A stretch of 47,506 nucleotides of DNA from an uncultured Flavobacteriaceae bacterium (GTDB taxonomy: Bacteria; Bacteroidota; Bacteroidia; Flavobacteriales; Flavobacteriaceae), in NCBI GenBank assembly GCA_905479745.1, contig CAJQNO010000055.1:1-47506 (forward strand). The letters are read 5' to 3'. The stretch's first letter is position 1, and each line of letters opens with the position of its first letter. This document shows positions 1 through 8,553 of this stretch, piece by piece. Made by a program: the position numbers and the translations under genes. A model generated the notes under the pieces. It ran no database searches. It was not told the origin of the DNA and saw only the letters and a program-made list of their open reading frames with translations.

Positions 1-383
1 CACATAAACGTATGTTAAGCTCCATGACCCCAACTATTGTTGAGAAAGATGGAAAGCTGTGGATGGTAGTAGGCACACCGGGAGGAGCTACTATCATCAC
101 TTCTGTGCTTCAAACTATCCTGAACGTGAAAGAATTCGGGATGAGCATGCAGCAGGCGGTTTCTGTCCCCAGATTCCATCATCAGTGGCTTCCGGACGCA
201 ATTCGCTACGAGAAAGGGGAATTTCCAAAGGTCCTAATAAAAGAGCTGGAAAAGCTGGGATACATCGAAAACACTGAGGTGGACCCTATAATTGGCAAAG
301 TAGATGCGATCTTGATACGTCCGGATGGTATTTTGGAGGGTGGAGCCGACCCGCGAGGAGACGATACAGCGGTAGGTTATTAG
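1..383 (+). CDS. ggt: Gamma-glutamyltransferase (glutathione hydrolase), C-terminal part, 5' truncated by the window
   Basis: The reading frame is open from the window edge, so this is the 3' end of a longer gene; about 126 residues are present. The fragment reads LSSMTPTIV, then a GTPGGATIITSV segment, then PRFHHQWLPD, which matches the end of the small (catalytic) subunit of gamma-glutamyltransferases: the GxPGG loop that lines the active site, then the C-terminal strands ending in GGADPRGDDTA. The autoprocessing Thr nucleophile lies upstream and is not in the window. Family members are exported and hydrolyse glutathione or transfer its gamma-glutamyl group. The assignment is firm at family level; signal peptide and processing site cannot be judged. 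Confidence 0.93.
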   Translation, partial: HKRMLSSMTPTIVEKDGKLWMVVGTPGGATIITSVLQTILNVKEFGMSMQQAVSVPRFHHQWLPDAIRYEKGEFPKVLIKELEKLGYIENTEVDPIIGKVDAILIRPDGILEGGADPRGDDTAVGY

Positions 384-614
384 TAAAATGTAAGAAAAAT
401 CCTTCCGTTAATCGATGTTCTTATCCCACTTATCGAATTGTAGGTAATTTACTACATTCTGCCGATTAAATGGCTATTTTTGGTATAGTTATTAATGCTA
501 ATAAATAACATCGCAAACCTCATAGCGCATAGGGAGTTGTAAACCGACAGGCGCTTAAAATTCCTTATTGATGGCTGTAGCCCCCGCTATACCGCCCCAT
601 TGCGATACTTATGT

Positions 615-1628
615 ATGAGAAAAAAATCTTTCTTTAAGGATTTGTATGCGATAATTCCACTTATTTTCAGTGGTCTGCTTTGTATTGCCTTGATTTTTCT
701 CCTGCAACAAAAGGTACAAGCTGTTCCTACCTTTGTACAAGATCTTAAAGATTTCTCTACTATTTTCATCAGTATTAGCGGGTTTCTATCGGCAATTATC
801 ATGGTATATCTGGCCTCGGCAGCTGTTTCCATGAAAAACACAAAAGAGGTCGTAGTAGATCAGCTAAGTAAGATCACACAGCAGATGCATAACTTCAGGA
901 GTATTATTGAGATACTATTACGCTCCAAGTTGTGGCTACCGGGTTTAAAAGAGTACATCGATGATGAATTTGAAGGCCTCAATTTCTTCGAGGTAAAAGA
1001 GTTTTATAAGGGAAAATCTAAATTAGCCATAGAATTTCTCCAGGAAAATCACAATTACCAGGATACCGAGAATCTTTACCTGGAGATGAAATCGTTGTTG
1101 ATGACCAGCCCCAGAGATAAAAAAATTCCCGAAACTATAAGTTATCCCCGGGTTTATGACCAGGAAATCGTGAAAAAATGGCTGGAGCATAAATGCGGTT
1201 CGGGCCTGTGGTATTATTTCGGGTATAAATACGGCGTTTTCAAGGAAGCACTGGACTATAATGCCGTATTCGAGCGGCATCAGGAAAAGATCATGACCCT
1301 GGCGAATGCTATCGATAGTGAACATTTTGAAGATTCTTCATTTAATGAGGTGTTTTTTTCCAAACTGGGTGAATACATGACCAAGGAAGTGATCCCCAAA
1401 TTATTCCAGTTCCAGGAAAAATCGACCCAGAATTTACCCTCGATCATACGGTATCTTTATGTCATTTTCCTTTTACTGGTAATGTTTGGCCTCTTGCTAC
1501 CCCTCGCCTATTTACTATTCAGCCTTCCGGTTATACTGTTAATTGGCAGCTACGCTTTTGTGATTGGTGTGATCTTCTTTATTGCCACTACTTTTTACCA
1601 GTTCTTGTTCAGGGACATTAATAACTAG
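615..1628 (+). CDS. Uncharacterised multi-pass membrane protein
   Basis: This is a 337-residue protein I do not recognise. Two hydrophobic segments lie near the N-terminus (about residues 7-30 and 43-68), then a soluble, charged and mostly helical stretch of about 200 residues, then two more hydrophobic segments in the last 60 residues ending in a short basic/acidic tail. The frame continues upstream to a TTG at 600, but the ATG at 615 is chosen because it starts a typical basic N-terminus (MRKKSFF) ahead of the first membrane segment. It stands alone: 231 bases separate it from ggt, with no clear promoter or hairpin seen there. It could be a membrane sensor or envelope protein; no motif decides. 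Confidence 0.75.
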   Translation: MRKKSFFKDLYAIIPLIFSGLLCIALIFLLQQKVQAVPTFVQDLKDFSTIFISISGFLSAIIMVYLASAAVSMKNTKEVVVDQLSKITQQMHNFRSIIEILLRSKLWLPGLKEYIDDEFEGLNFFEVKEFYKGKSKLAIEFLQENHNYQDTENLYLEMKSLLMTSPRDKKIPETISYPRVYDQEIVKKWLEHKCGSGLWYYFGYKYGVFKEALDYNAVFERHQEKIMTLANAIDSEHFEDSSFNEVFFSKLGEYMTKEVIPKLFQFQEKSTQNLPSIIRYLYVIFLLLVMFGLLLPLAYLLFSLPVILLIGSYAFVIGVIFFIATTFYQFLFRDINN

Positions 1629-1691
1629 CATCCTATAATATTCCCTTGAAATACATCATAACTTTGACTTCAATTTTCCGTTCCAAATGAG

Positions 1692-1699
1692 TACCTTTG
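1692..1699 (+). promoter_or_regulatory. Perfect -7 promoter element for uvrA
   Basis: TACCTTTG matches the Bacteroidota -7 consensus TAnnTTTG exactly and ends six bases before the uvrA ATG. A TTTG lies upstream at 1663-1666, but the spacing (about 25 bases) is longer than the usual 19-21, so the -33 element is uncertain. If used, the transcript would be leaderless or nearly so. Confidence 0.55.
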
Positions 1700-1705
1700 C
1701 AAATT

Positions 1706-4537
1706 ATGCTGAAAACGGACGAATTTATTGAAGTTTTAGGGGCCAGAGTCCACAATTTAAAGGACATAGATGTAAGAATTCCCCGCGAAAACCTGGTGGT
1801 TATCACCGGTCTTTCAGGGAGCGGAAAATCATCACTTGCCTTCGATACTATCTATGCAGAGGGTCAGCGCAGATATATAGAAACCTTCTCGGCATACGCC
1901 CGTCAGTTTCTGGGCAACCTGGAGCGTCCGGATGTGGATAAAATTGACGGCCTCTCCCCGGTTATCGCCATCGAGCAAAAAACCACTTCCAGAAGTCCGA
2001 GATCCACCGTTGGAACGATCACCGAGATTTACGATTTTCTCCGTTTGTTCTACGCCAGGGCTAGTGATGCCTACAGCTTCAATACAGGAGAAAAAATGGT
2101 GAGTTACAGTGATGAGCAGATCAAACAGCTTATCATTAAAGATTTTAAAGACCGAAAGGTAAGTATCCTCGCCCCTGTGGTGCGCTCACGAAAGGGGCAT
2201 TATCGCGAACTATTCGAGCAGATCGCCAAGCAGGGATTTTTAAAAGTACGCGTTGACGGAGAGATCATCGATATAGTAAAAGGGATGCGGATAGACCGCT
2301 ATAAGACGCATGATATAGAAATCGTGATAGACCGTTTGAAGATCTCTGAAGAAAGCGATAAAGACAAACGTCTTACCGAAACCATATTGACCGCGATGTA
2401 CCATGGGGATGACGTCCTCATGGTATTGGATAACGAAACCGAAGAGGTACGGTACTTTAGCAGGTCCCTGATGTGCCCTACTTCCGGGATCTCTTACCCT
2501 AATCCCGAACCCAACAATTTTTCTTTTAACTCCCCCAAAGGTATGTGCCCTACCTGTAAAGGCCTTGGAGAACTTCATAAAGTGAATACTTCCAAGATAG
2601 TACCGGACCCGCGCTTATCCATCAAACAAGGAGCCTTAGCACCTCACGGGCCTCAGAAAAACAATTGGGTGTTCAAACAGCTGGAATTAATCGCAGAACG
2701 CTTCAAGTTTAAACTAAGCGACCCTTTCGAATCTATTCCTGAAGAGGCCAGGGAAATGATCTTTTACGGGGGGAACGAGAAATTCGAGGTAGAATCTAAA
2801 ACCCTGGGTATTACCCGTAGCTATAAGATCGACTTCGAAGGTGTGGCCACTTTTCTTCAGAATACTTTCGAAGCAAACGAATCTAAATCCTTACGCCGGT
2901 GGGCCAAGGAATACATGGATAAGATACCATGTCCGGACTGTGAAGGTAGCCGACTAAGAAAGGAATCGCTTTATTTTAAAGTAAATGGTAAAAATATAGC
3001 CGAATTGGCGCATATGGACGTGGTGGAGCTGGCCGAATGGTTCTCCGATCTTGAGCAGCACCTCGGCGAAACCCAGCTTCAGATCGCTACCGAAATAATC
3101 AAGGAAGTGCGAAGCCGCCTGCAATTCCTGTTAGACGTTGGTCTAACGTACCTGGCACTCGACCGTAGCTCGAAATCCCTATCGGGAGGAGAAGCGCAGC
3201 GCATTCGTTTGGCGACACAGATTGGTTCACAATTGGTGGGAGTACTTTACATCCTTGATGAACCCAGTATAGGACTTCACCAGCGGGATAACGAAAAACT
3301 GATCCATTCGCTTATCTCCTTAAAAAATATCGGGAATTCGGTGATCGTGGTTGAACACGATAAGGATATGATCAGGCATGCAGATTATGTGATCGACATT
3401 GGTCCGGCAGCTGGCAGACACGGTGGAGAGATCGTTTCGGAAGGTTCCCCTGAAGAAATTCAAAGGCATCATACCCTAACTTCAGATTACCTGAATGGAA
3501 CCAAGGAGATCGAAATTCCGAAGAAAAGAAGGAAGGGCAATGGCAAGACCCTGAAACTTGAAGGAGCAACCGGAAATAATCTCAAGAATGTTTCGGTAAC
3601 CTTTCCTCTGGGAACTATGATAGGTATTACCGGAGTTTCGGGATCGGGTAAATCCACCCTGGTAAATGAAACCCTGTATCCTATTCTCAATGCTCATTTT
3701 TTCAATGGGGTGAAAAAGCCCATGCCGTATAAAAAGATCAGTGGCCTAAAGCATATCGACAAGGTGATCGATATCAACCAGTCCCCAATTGGCCGTACAC
3801 CTCGTTCTAACCCGGCTACCTATACCGGGGTGTTTTCGGAAATACGCTCCCTGTTTGCTAAGATCCCGGAAGCTCAAATTCGTGGTTATAAACCGGGGCG
3901 ATTTAGTTTTAACGTTGCGGGTGGACGATGTGAAACATGCAAAGGTGGTGGTTTAAGGGTGATTGAAATGAATTTTCTGCCCGATGTATATGTAGAATGT
4001 GAAACCTGCCAGGGAAAGCGTTTCAACCGTGAGACTCTGGAAATTCGTTATAAAGGACATTCGATCTACGATGTGCTGGAAATGACCATCAACGAAGCTT
4101 GCGAATTCTTCGAACATATTCCGAAGATATATAGAAAACTAAAAACGATAAGGGATGTGGGGCTAGGATATATCACCTTGGGACAGCAATCCACCACCTT
4201 ATCCGGAGGAGAGGCACAGCGCATCAAACTAGCAACCGAGTTGTCTAAAAGAGATACAGGTAACACCTTTTATATTCTGGATGAACCTACTACCGGCTTG
4301 CATTTTGAAGACATTAGAGTGCTATTGCTAGTGCTGAATAAATTGGTCGAAAAAGGGAATACAGTAGTAATTATCGAACATAATCTTGACGTGATAAAAA
4401 CCGTAGATCATATCATCGATATTGGTCCGGAAGGAGGCAAGAAGGGTGGTAAGATCATTACATGCGGAACCCCTGAAGAGATCATCCAACACGAAAACAG
4501 CCACACAGCGCATTTCCTTAAAAAAGAATTACATTAG
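1706..4537 (+). CDS. uvrA: Excinuclease ABC subunit A (UvrA)
   Basis: This is the DNA damage-recognition ATPase of nucleotide excision repair, acting with UvrB and UvrC. It has 943 residues, the usual length. The first Walker A motif GLSGSGKS is at residues 35-42 and a second, GVSGSGKST, lies in the C-terminal half. Two ABC signatures ([13 protein letters not shown] and [13 protein letters not shown]) are each followed by an ILDEP Walker B. Zinc-binding CxxC pairs are visible (CPTCKG, CPDCEG, CETCKG, CETCQG). The ATG at 1706 is preferred to a TTG three codons upstream because that TTG lies inside the -7 box. The LOG-family gene follows after 16 bases and is probably cotranscribed. Confidence 0.99.
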   Translation: MLKTDEFIEVLGARVHNLKDIDVRIPRENLVVITGLSGSGKSSLAFDTIYAEGQRRYIETFSAYARQFLGNLERPDVDKIDGLSPVIAIEQKTTSRSPRSTVGTITEIYDFLRLFYARASDAYSFNTGEKMVSYSDEQIKQLIIKDFKDRKVSILAPVVRSRKGHYRELFEQIAKQGFLKVRVDGEIIDIVKGMRIDRYKTHDIEIVIDRLKISEESDKDKRLTETILTAMYHGDDVLMVLDNETEEVRYFSRSLMCPTSGISYPNPEPNNFSFNSPKGMCPTCKGLGELHKVNTSKIVPDPRLSIKQGALAPHGPQKNNWVFKQLELIAERFKFKLSDPFESIPEEAREMIFYGGNEKFEVESKTLGITRSYKIDFEGVATFLQNTFEANESKSLRRWAKEYMDKIPCPDCEGSRLRKESLYFKVNGKNIAELAHMDVVELAEWFSDLEQHLGETQLQIATEIIKEVRSRLQFLLDVGLTYLALDRSSKSLSGGEAQRIRLATQIGSQLVGVLYILDEPSIGLHQRDNEKLIHSLISLKNIGNSVIVVEHDKDMIRHADYVIDIGPAAGRHGGEIVSEGSPEEIQRHHTLTSDYLNGTKEIEIPKKRRKGNGKTLKLEGATGNNLKNVSVTFPLGTMIGITGVSGSGKSTLVNETLYPILNAHFFNGVKKPMPYKKISGLKHIDKVIDINQSPIGRTPRSNPATYTGVFSEIRSLFAKIPEAQIRGYKPGRFSFNVAGGRCETCKGGGLRVIEMNFLPDVYVECETCQGKRFNRETLEIRYKGHSIYDVLEMTINEACEFFEHIPKIYRKLKTIRDVGLGYITLGQQSTTLSGGEAQRIKLATELSKRDTGNTFYILDEPTTGLHFEDIRVLLLVLNKLVEKGNTVVIIEHNLDVIKTVDHIIDIGPEGGKKGGKIITCGTPEEIIQHENSHTAHFLKKELH

Positions 4538-4553
4538 CTACTGAATATTTGCA

Positions 4554-5243
4554 ATGAGAAGTGAAAGTAAACATAAGAATTGGAATGAGGTAAAAACAAA
4601 CGATTCCTGGGCGATCTTCAAGATCATGGGAGAATTTGTAAACGGGTATGAAAAATTAAGCAGGATAGGACCTTGTGTGTCGATATTCGGATCTGCCCGC
4701 ACCAAACCGGACAACCCCTACTATAAATTAGCAGAAAGTATTGCTAAAAAGATCACCGAACATGGTTATGGCGTGATTACCGGCGGTGGCCCGGGTATCA
4801 TGGAAGCTGGTAACAAGGGAGCGCACCTGGCAGGTGGAACATCGGTAGGACTGAACATTACCTTGCCATTCGAACAACACGACAACCCTTATATAGACAG
4901 CGATAAAAGTATAGACTTCGATTATTTCTTTGTGCGTAAGGTTATGTTCGTAAAGTATTCGCAGGGATTTGTGGTTATGCCGGGAGGATTTGGGACGCTG
5001 GATGAGTTCTTCGAAGCATTCACCTTAATTCAAACGCATAAGATCGAACGATTCCCTCTCATCCTGGTTGGTTCCGAGTTCTGGAATGGCCTGATGGACT
5101 GGATTAAGAACACACTGTTAGAGCAGAATAACAATATTAGCCCAGAAGACCTGGACCTGGTTCACGTTGTAGATACAGAAGATGAAGTACTCAATATTCT
5201 GAACGAATTCTATAACAAGTTTAATTTAAGTCCGAACTTCTAA
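4554..5243 (+). CDS. LOG-family (TIGR00730) nucleoside 5'-monophosphate phosphoribohydrolase-like protein
   Basis: This 229-residue Rossmann-fold protein carries both family motifs: GGGPG at residues 77-81 followed by GIMEAGNKGA, and PGGFGTLDE at 143-151 (the PGGxGTxxE signature). LOG enzymes cleave the N-glycosidic bond of cytokinin or purine nucleoside monophosphates; in bacteria they are often annotated as cytokinin riboside phosphoribohydrolase or nucleotide 5'-monophosphate nucleosidase. It begins with about 20 residues (KNWNEVKTNDSWAIFKIMGEF) typical of the longer bacterial subgroup. It follows uvrA closely and is likely in its transcript. The true substrate cannot be read from the sequence. 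Confidence 0.92.
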   Translation: MRSESKHKNWNEVKTNDSWAIFKIMGEFVNGYEKLSRIGPCVSIFGSARTKPDNPYYKLAESIAKKITEHGYGVITGGGPGIMEAGNKGAHLAGGTSVGLNITLPFEQHDNPYIDSDKSIDFDYFFVRKVMFVKYSQGFVVMPGGFGTLDEFFEAFTLIQTHKIERFPLILVGSEFWNGLMDWIKNTLLEQNNNISPEDLDLVHVVDTEDEVLNILNEFYNKFNLSPNF

Positions 5244-5345
5244 AATTACTTTCCCGCTATGACCATACAAATTTTCCCCAGGCCTGAGATCGTTATGTTA
5301 ACTTTTTTAGGCATCGAATTTGTGGGCATACGTAAAAAATTGTAT

Positions 5346-5369
5346 TCGAGTGGGGTATTCAACCCCCGA
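5346..5369 (+). other. Hairpin upstream of the M1-like gene
   Basis: TCG plus GGGGT can pair with ACCCC plus CGA around a five-base loop, with a three-base bulge. No T-run follows, so it is not a clear intrinsic terminator. It sits about 30 bases ahead of the TTG start of the next gene and could be a weak terminator for the LOG gene or part of the next gene's leader. Confidence 0.3.
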
Positions 5370-5398
5370 GTTGTTCTATTGAAAAGCTTATTTGCCAA

Positions 5399-8218
5399 TT
5401 GAGGTTCAGGAATTTTATATATATAATTGTTATTTGCTTCGGAATTACTCCGTTGGCCGGGCAGCACAAAATTTCTATCGACGCAAGTCTGGAAACATCA
5501 GAGAACAAGCTCAATAACAGTCAAGAGGTTGTGTATAAGAACACTTCCGAAGACATACTCACAGAGATTTATTTCAACGACTGGGCCAATAGTTTTGCCA
5601 CCAAAACCACTCCGTTAGCCAGGCGATTTGGTGAGAATTACGATAGTTCCTTTCACTTTGAAAAAGATAAGGACCGAGGTCGTACTAAAATATTTGGAAT
5701 TACCAACGAAGCAGGACAAGCCCTGGAATGGGAGCGCGGAGAAGAGATCGATTTCTTTAAGGTACAATTGGACAAACCCCTTGCCCCTGGTGAATCTTAT
5801 ACCTTGAATTTATTGTATTCGATTAAACTTCCAAGTGACAAATTTACCCGATACGGATATACCAAGGAAGGTAATTACAACTTGAGATACTGGTATATTG
5901 CTCCGGCTGTCTACGACGGTAAATGGCATGCGTATAGTAATAAGAATACAGACGATCTATATCAATACCCTTCAGAATTTAAAATTACCTTAACTACCCC
6001 ATCGGCCTACAAGCTAACTACAGACCTGAAAGTATTAACCCAAGGTATTTCCGGGAATAAGCGGATCTCTGTATTACACGGCAGCGATCGTATGAGTGTT
6101 GATCTTTTCCTGGAGAAACGGTTAAACTACGAGACTGTGATCACCGATAAATTTGAGGTGGTTACCGATATGAAAGACAGGAAGGTAAATCCTGCCTTAC
6201 GAGCGCTTACCATGGATAGAATTGTTCATTTTCTTGATGAGAATCTGGGCCCGTATCCCTTTGATAAGATGGTAGTTAGTGAGATAGAATATCGAAATAA
6301 TCCGGTGTATGGGTTAAATCAATTACCCGATTTTATTAGTCCGTTTCCAGATGGTTTCGAATACGACATGGAGATGCTAAAGACTGCTACGGCGAACTAC
6401 CTTGAGAATACCCTGGTGTTACATCCTCGGGAAGATTACTGGTTGTACGGGGCCATACAGATCTATCTCATGAAGGAATACGTGAATAAGTACTATCCCA
6501 ACATGAAGATCATAGGGAGCTTGAGTAATTTTTGGGTGATCCGCTGGTCACACGCTTCCGAACTTGAATTCAATGATCAGTACCCGCTACTCTATCTCAA
6601 TATGGCTCGCAATAATTTGCATCAGCCGTTAAGTACTCCTAAGGACTTGTTAACCAAGTACAATAAGAACATTGCAAACAGTTACTATGGAGGAGAAGGC
6701 CTTTACTACCTGGCCGATTATCTTGGAAAACAGCCTCTGTCTGATGCGTTAAAGGAATTTTATTCTGAAAAGCTTCTAACGCCGGCCACTTCAGAAGATT
6801 TCAGGAACATATTGAATTCGAAAACAGAATTACCCATAGATTGGTTCTTCGATAATTATGTGGATAAACGCAGCACCATAGATTTTAAGATCACTAAAGT
6901 TGAAAAGATAGACGACTCTCTGGATGTGTTTGTAAGAAACCGAAGAAAGTACCCTATGCCGGTATCACTATACGGAATCAATAAGGATAGTACCATCTTT
7001 AAAAAATGGATCCCACCAATAGATAGTATGGCAGTAGTTAGGGTTCCTTCTGAAAATGTAAAAAAGCTGGTTCTGAACAAGGAAGCATCGATACCCGAAT
7101 TCAACCAGCGAAATAATTATAAAACTCTTACCGGTCTACTAAACAGACCTATCCAGTTTCGTTTATTCCAGGATGTTGAAGACCCAAAATACAACCAGCT
7201 GTTCTTTATGCCGGTTTTCGAATACAACCTTTACGATGGTTTCACCGTTGGGCCAAAATTGTATAACAAAACAGTCCTTCCAAAAGGGATTCATTACAAA
7301 CTGGAACCTCAGTACGGGTTTAGATCCAAGACCTTAGTAGGAAACGGATCATTGATCTATACCCAACGCTACAACGGAAGTCTGTATGCGCTTCGATTTG
7401 GTATTTCGGGAAGCTCATTTTCCTATAACGACGGACTTTTTTACCGCAGGATCACCCCATATATGACGATGGCCTTTCGGCAAAAAGACCTTCGGAATAA
7501 TGAGAAACAGTATATCAACCTGAGGAACGTAAATGTATACAGGGACGATAATCCCTTAGATCCGGATCAAGAACCCAATTACAGTGTGGTAAACCTACAG
7601 TATGTGTATTCGAACCCAAATTTAATTCACTATTTCCGTAGCGTACTCGATTACCAGATATCAACTAATTTCTCGAAGATATCCGCCACCCTCGAATATC
7701 GAAAGCTCTTTCTTAATAACCGCCAACTGAATATTAGGTTCTTCGCAGGGACCTTCCTATACAACAACACTCCAAAGGAAGATGATTATTTCAGTTTCGC
7801 CCTAGACCGGCCAACCGATTATCTTTTCGACTATAATTATTACGGCCGAAGTGAGGACACAGGGCTGTTCAGTCAGCAGATCATCATCGCAGAAGGAGGA
7901 TTTAAATCGAAATTACAGCCGGCCTTTGCCAACAGCTGGATCACGACAGTAAATGCAAGCACCAATATCTGGAAATGGATATATGCTTATGGTGACGCTG
8001 GTCTTGTTCATAATAGAGGAATTGGTGGAGGTACCGAAGCTGTTTTCGACACGGGGGTGCGCTTGAGTCTGGTGGCAGATTATTTCGAATTGTATTTTCC
8101 ACTTTACTCTAACCTGGGTTGGGAACCCGGACTTGGAAACTACGATCAGCGAATAAGGTTTATCGTTACCCTAAGTCCAAAGACGCTTCTAGGTCTCTTT
8201 ACCAGGGAATGGTATTAA
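5399..8218 (+). CDS. M1 aminopeptidase-like exported protein fused to an outer-membrane beta-barrel; zinc motif absent
   Basis: This is a 939-residue protein with a signal peptide ending about residue 21 (ITPLAGQ). Residues roughly 25-560 follow the layout of M1 (gluzincin) metallopeptidases: an N-terminal beta-sandwich, then a stretch where the HExxH zinc motif belongs but reads TLVLHPREDYWLYGAIQIYL, then a helical part ending in a M1-like ELPIDWFFDNYVDKRS. No HExxH occurs anywhere. From about residue 590 to the end the sequence has alternating Tyr/Asn-rich beta strands and ends in TREWY, an aromatic terminus typical of beta-barrels. The start must be TTG, since no ATG lies upstream of the signal peptide in frame. 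Probably an outer-membrane protein that is not a classical zinc peptidase; function unknown. Confidence 0.85.
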   Translation: MRFRNFIYIIVICFGITPLAGQHKISIDASLETSENKLNNSQEVVYKNTSEDILTEIYFNDWANSFATKTTPLARRFGENYDSSFHFEKDKDRGRTKIFGITNEAGQALEWERGEEIDFFKVQLDKPLAPGESYTLNLLYSIKLPSDKFTRYGYTKEGNYNLRYWYIAPAVYDGKWHAYSNKNTDDLYQYPSEFKITLTTPSAYKLTTDLKVLTQGISGNKRISVLHGSDRMSVDLFLEKRLNYETVITDKFEVVTDMKDRKVNPALRALTMDRIVHFLDENLGPYPFDKMVVSEIEYRNNPVYGLNQLPDFISPFPDGFEYDMEMLKTATANYLENTLVLHPREDYWLYGAIQIYLMKEYVNKYYPNMKIIGSLSNFWVIRWSHASELEFNDQYPLLYLNMARNNLHQPLSTPKDLLTKYNKNIANSYYGGEGLYYLADYLGKQPLSDALKEFYSEKLLTPATSEDFRNILNSKTELPIDWFFDNYVDKRSTIDFKITKVEKIDDSLDVFVRNRRKYPMPVSLYGINKDSTIFKKWIPPIDSMAVVRVPSENVKKLVLNKEASIPEFNQRNNYKTLTGLLNRPIQFRLFQDVEDPKYNQLFFMPVFEYNLYDGFTVGPKLYNKTVLPKGIHYKLEPQYGFRSKTLVGNGSLIYTQRYNGSLYALRFGISGSSFSYNDGLFYRRITPYMTMAFRQKDLRNNEKQYINLRNVNVYRDDNPLDPDQEPNYSVVNLQYVYSNPNLIHYFRSVLDYQISTNFSKISATLEYRKLFLNNRQLNIRFFAGTFLYNNTPKEDDYFSFALDRPTDYLFDYNYYGRSEDTGLFSQQIIIAEGGFKSKLQPAFANSWITTVNASTNIWKWIYAYGDAGLVHNRGIGGGTEAVFDTGVRLSLVADYFELYFPLYSNLGWEPGLGNYDQRIRFIVTLSPKTLLGLFTREWY

Positions 8219-8233
8219 TTTAAACGATCGATA

Positions 8234-8449
8234 ATGACATTTTTTAACGACTGGCGAATTATAATCCTGCTATGCCTAACTTTAGGCCTGGCTCCCTTCT
8301 ATCCCGAACCCCATTTGTGGGGAAAAATAAAGTGGATCGCCGGAGGAGCCAATGGAATGGAAGGCATGGATTGGTTCGATACTTTATGGCATTTATTGCC
8401 GTTTTTGTTGCTAGTGAGACTCATTTTTGTAAAATTCATAAAAAAGTAG
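8234..8449 (+). CDS. Small conserved membrane protein (71 residues)
   Basis: The protein has two hydrophobic segments: residues about 9-22, followed by the motif PEPHLWGKIKWIAGGA, and about 52-66 before a basic tail. In my recollection this short form with PEPHLWGK is widespread in flavobacteria, often labelled RND transporter, although it is far too short to be one. It begins 15 bases after the M1-like/barrel gene, so the two are probably cotranscribed. Role unknown; a small subunit or partner of an envelope complex is possible. Confidence 0.8.
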   Translation: MTFFNDWRIIILLCLTLGLAPFYPEPHLWGKIKWIAGGANGMEGMDWFDTLWHLLPFLLLVRLIFVKFIKK

Positions 8450-8502
8450 GCTTTTACTGTAATTTAATTAAGAAATTCATAATGTATTGCTGAATTTGCA
8501 AA

Positions 8503-8533
8503 TTGTGTAATCCCCTGCTTTTTACTACTTTTG
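8503..8533 (+). promoter_or_regulatory. Promoter for the fused E1 dehydrogenase gene
   Basis: A TTG at 8503-8505 and a perfect TAnnTTTG (TACTTTTG) at 8526-8533 are separated by 20 bases, the expected Bacteroidota -33/-7 arrangement. The start codon lies 20 bases downstream of the -7 box, giving a short leader. Confidence 0.65.
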
Positions 8534-8553
8534 TTGAGCCAAATCCCTATTGA

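Noticed and set aside
5294-5402. A 35-codon ORF (ATG 5294) overlapping the TTG start of the M1-like gene, considered as a leader peptide.
   Set aside because: Its composition is not biased to any amino acid, it runs through the hairpin at 5346-5369, and no terminator follows.
8234-8449. Annotation of the 71-residue protein as an RND transporter.
   Set aside because: RND pumps have about 1,000 residues and twelve helices; nothing in this sequence supports the label.
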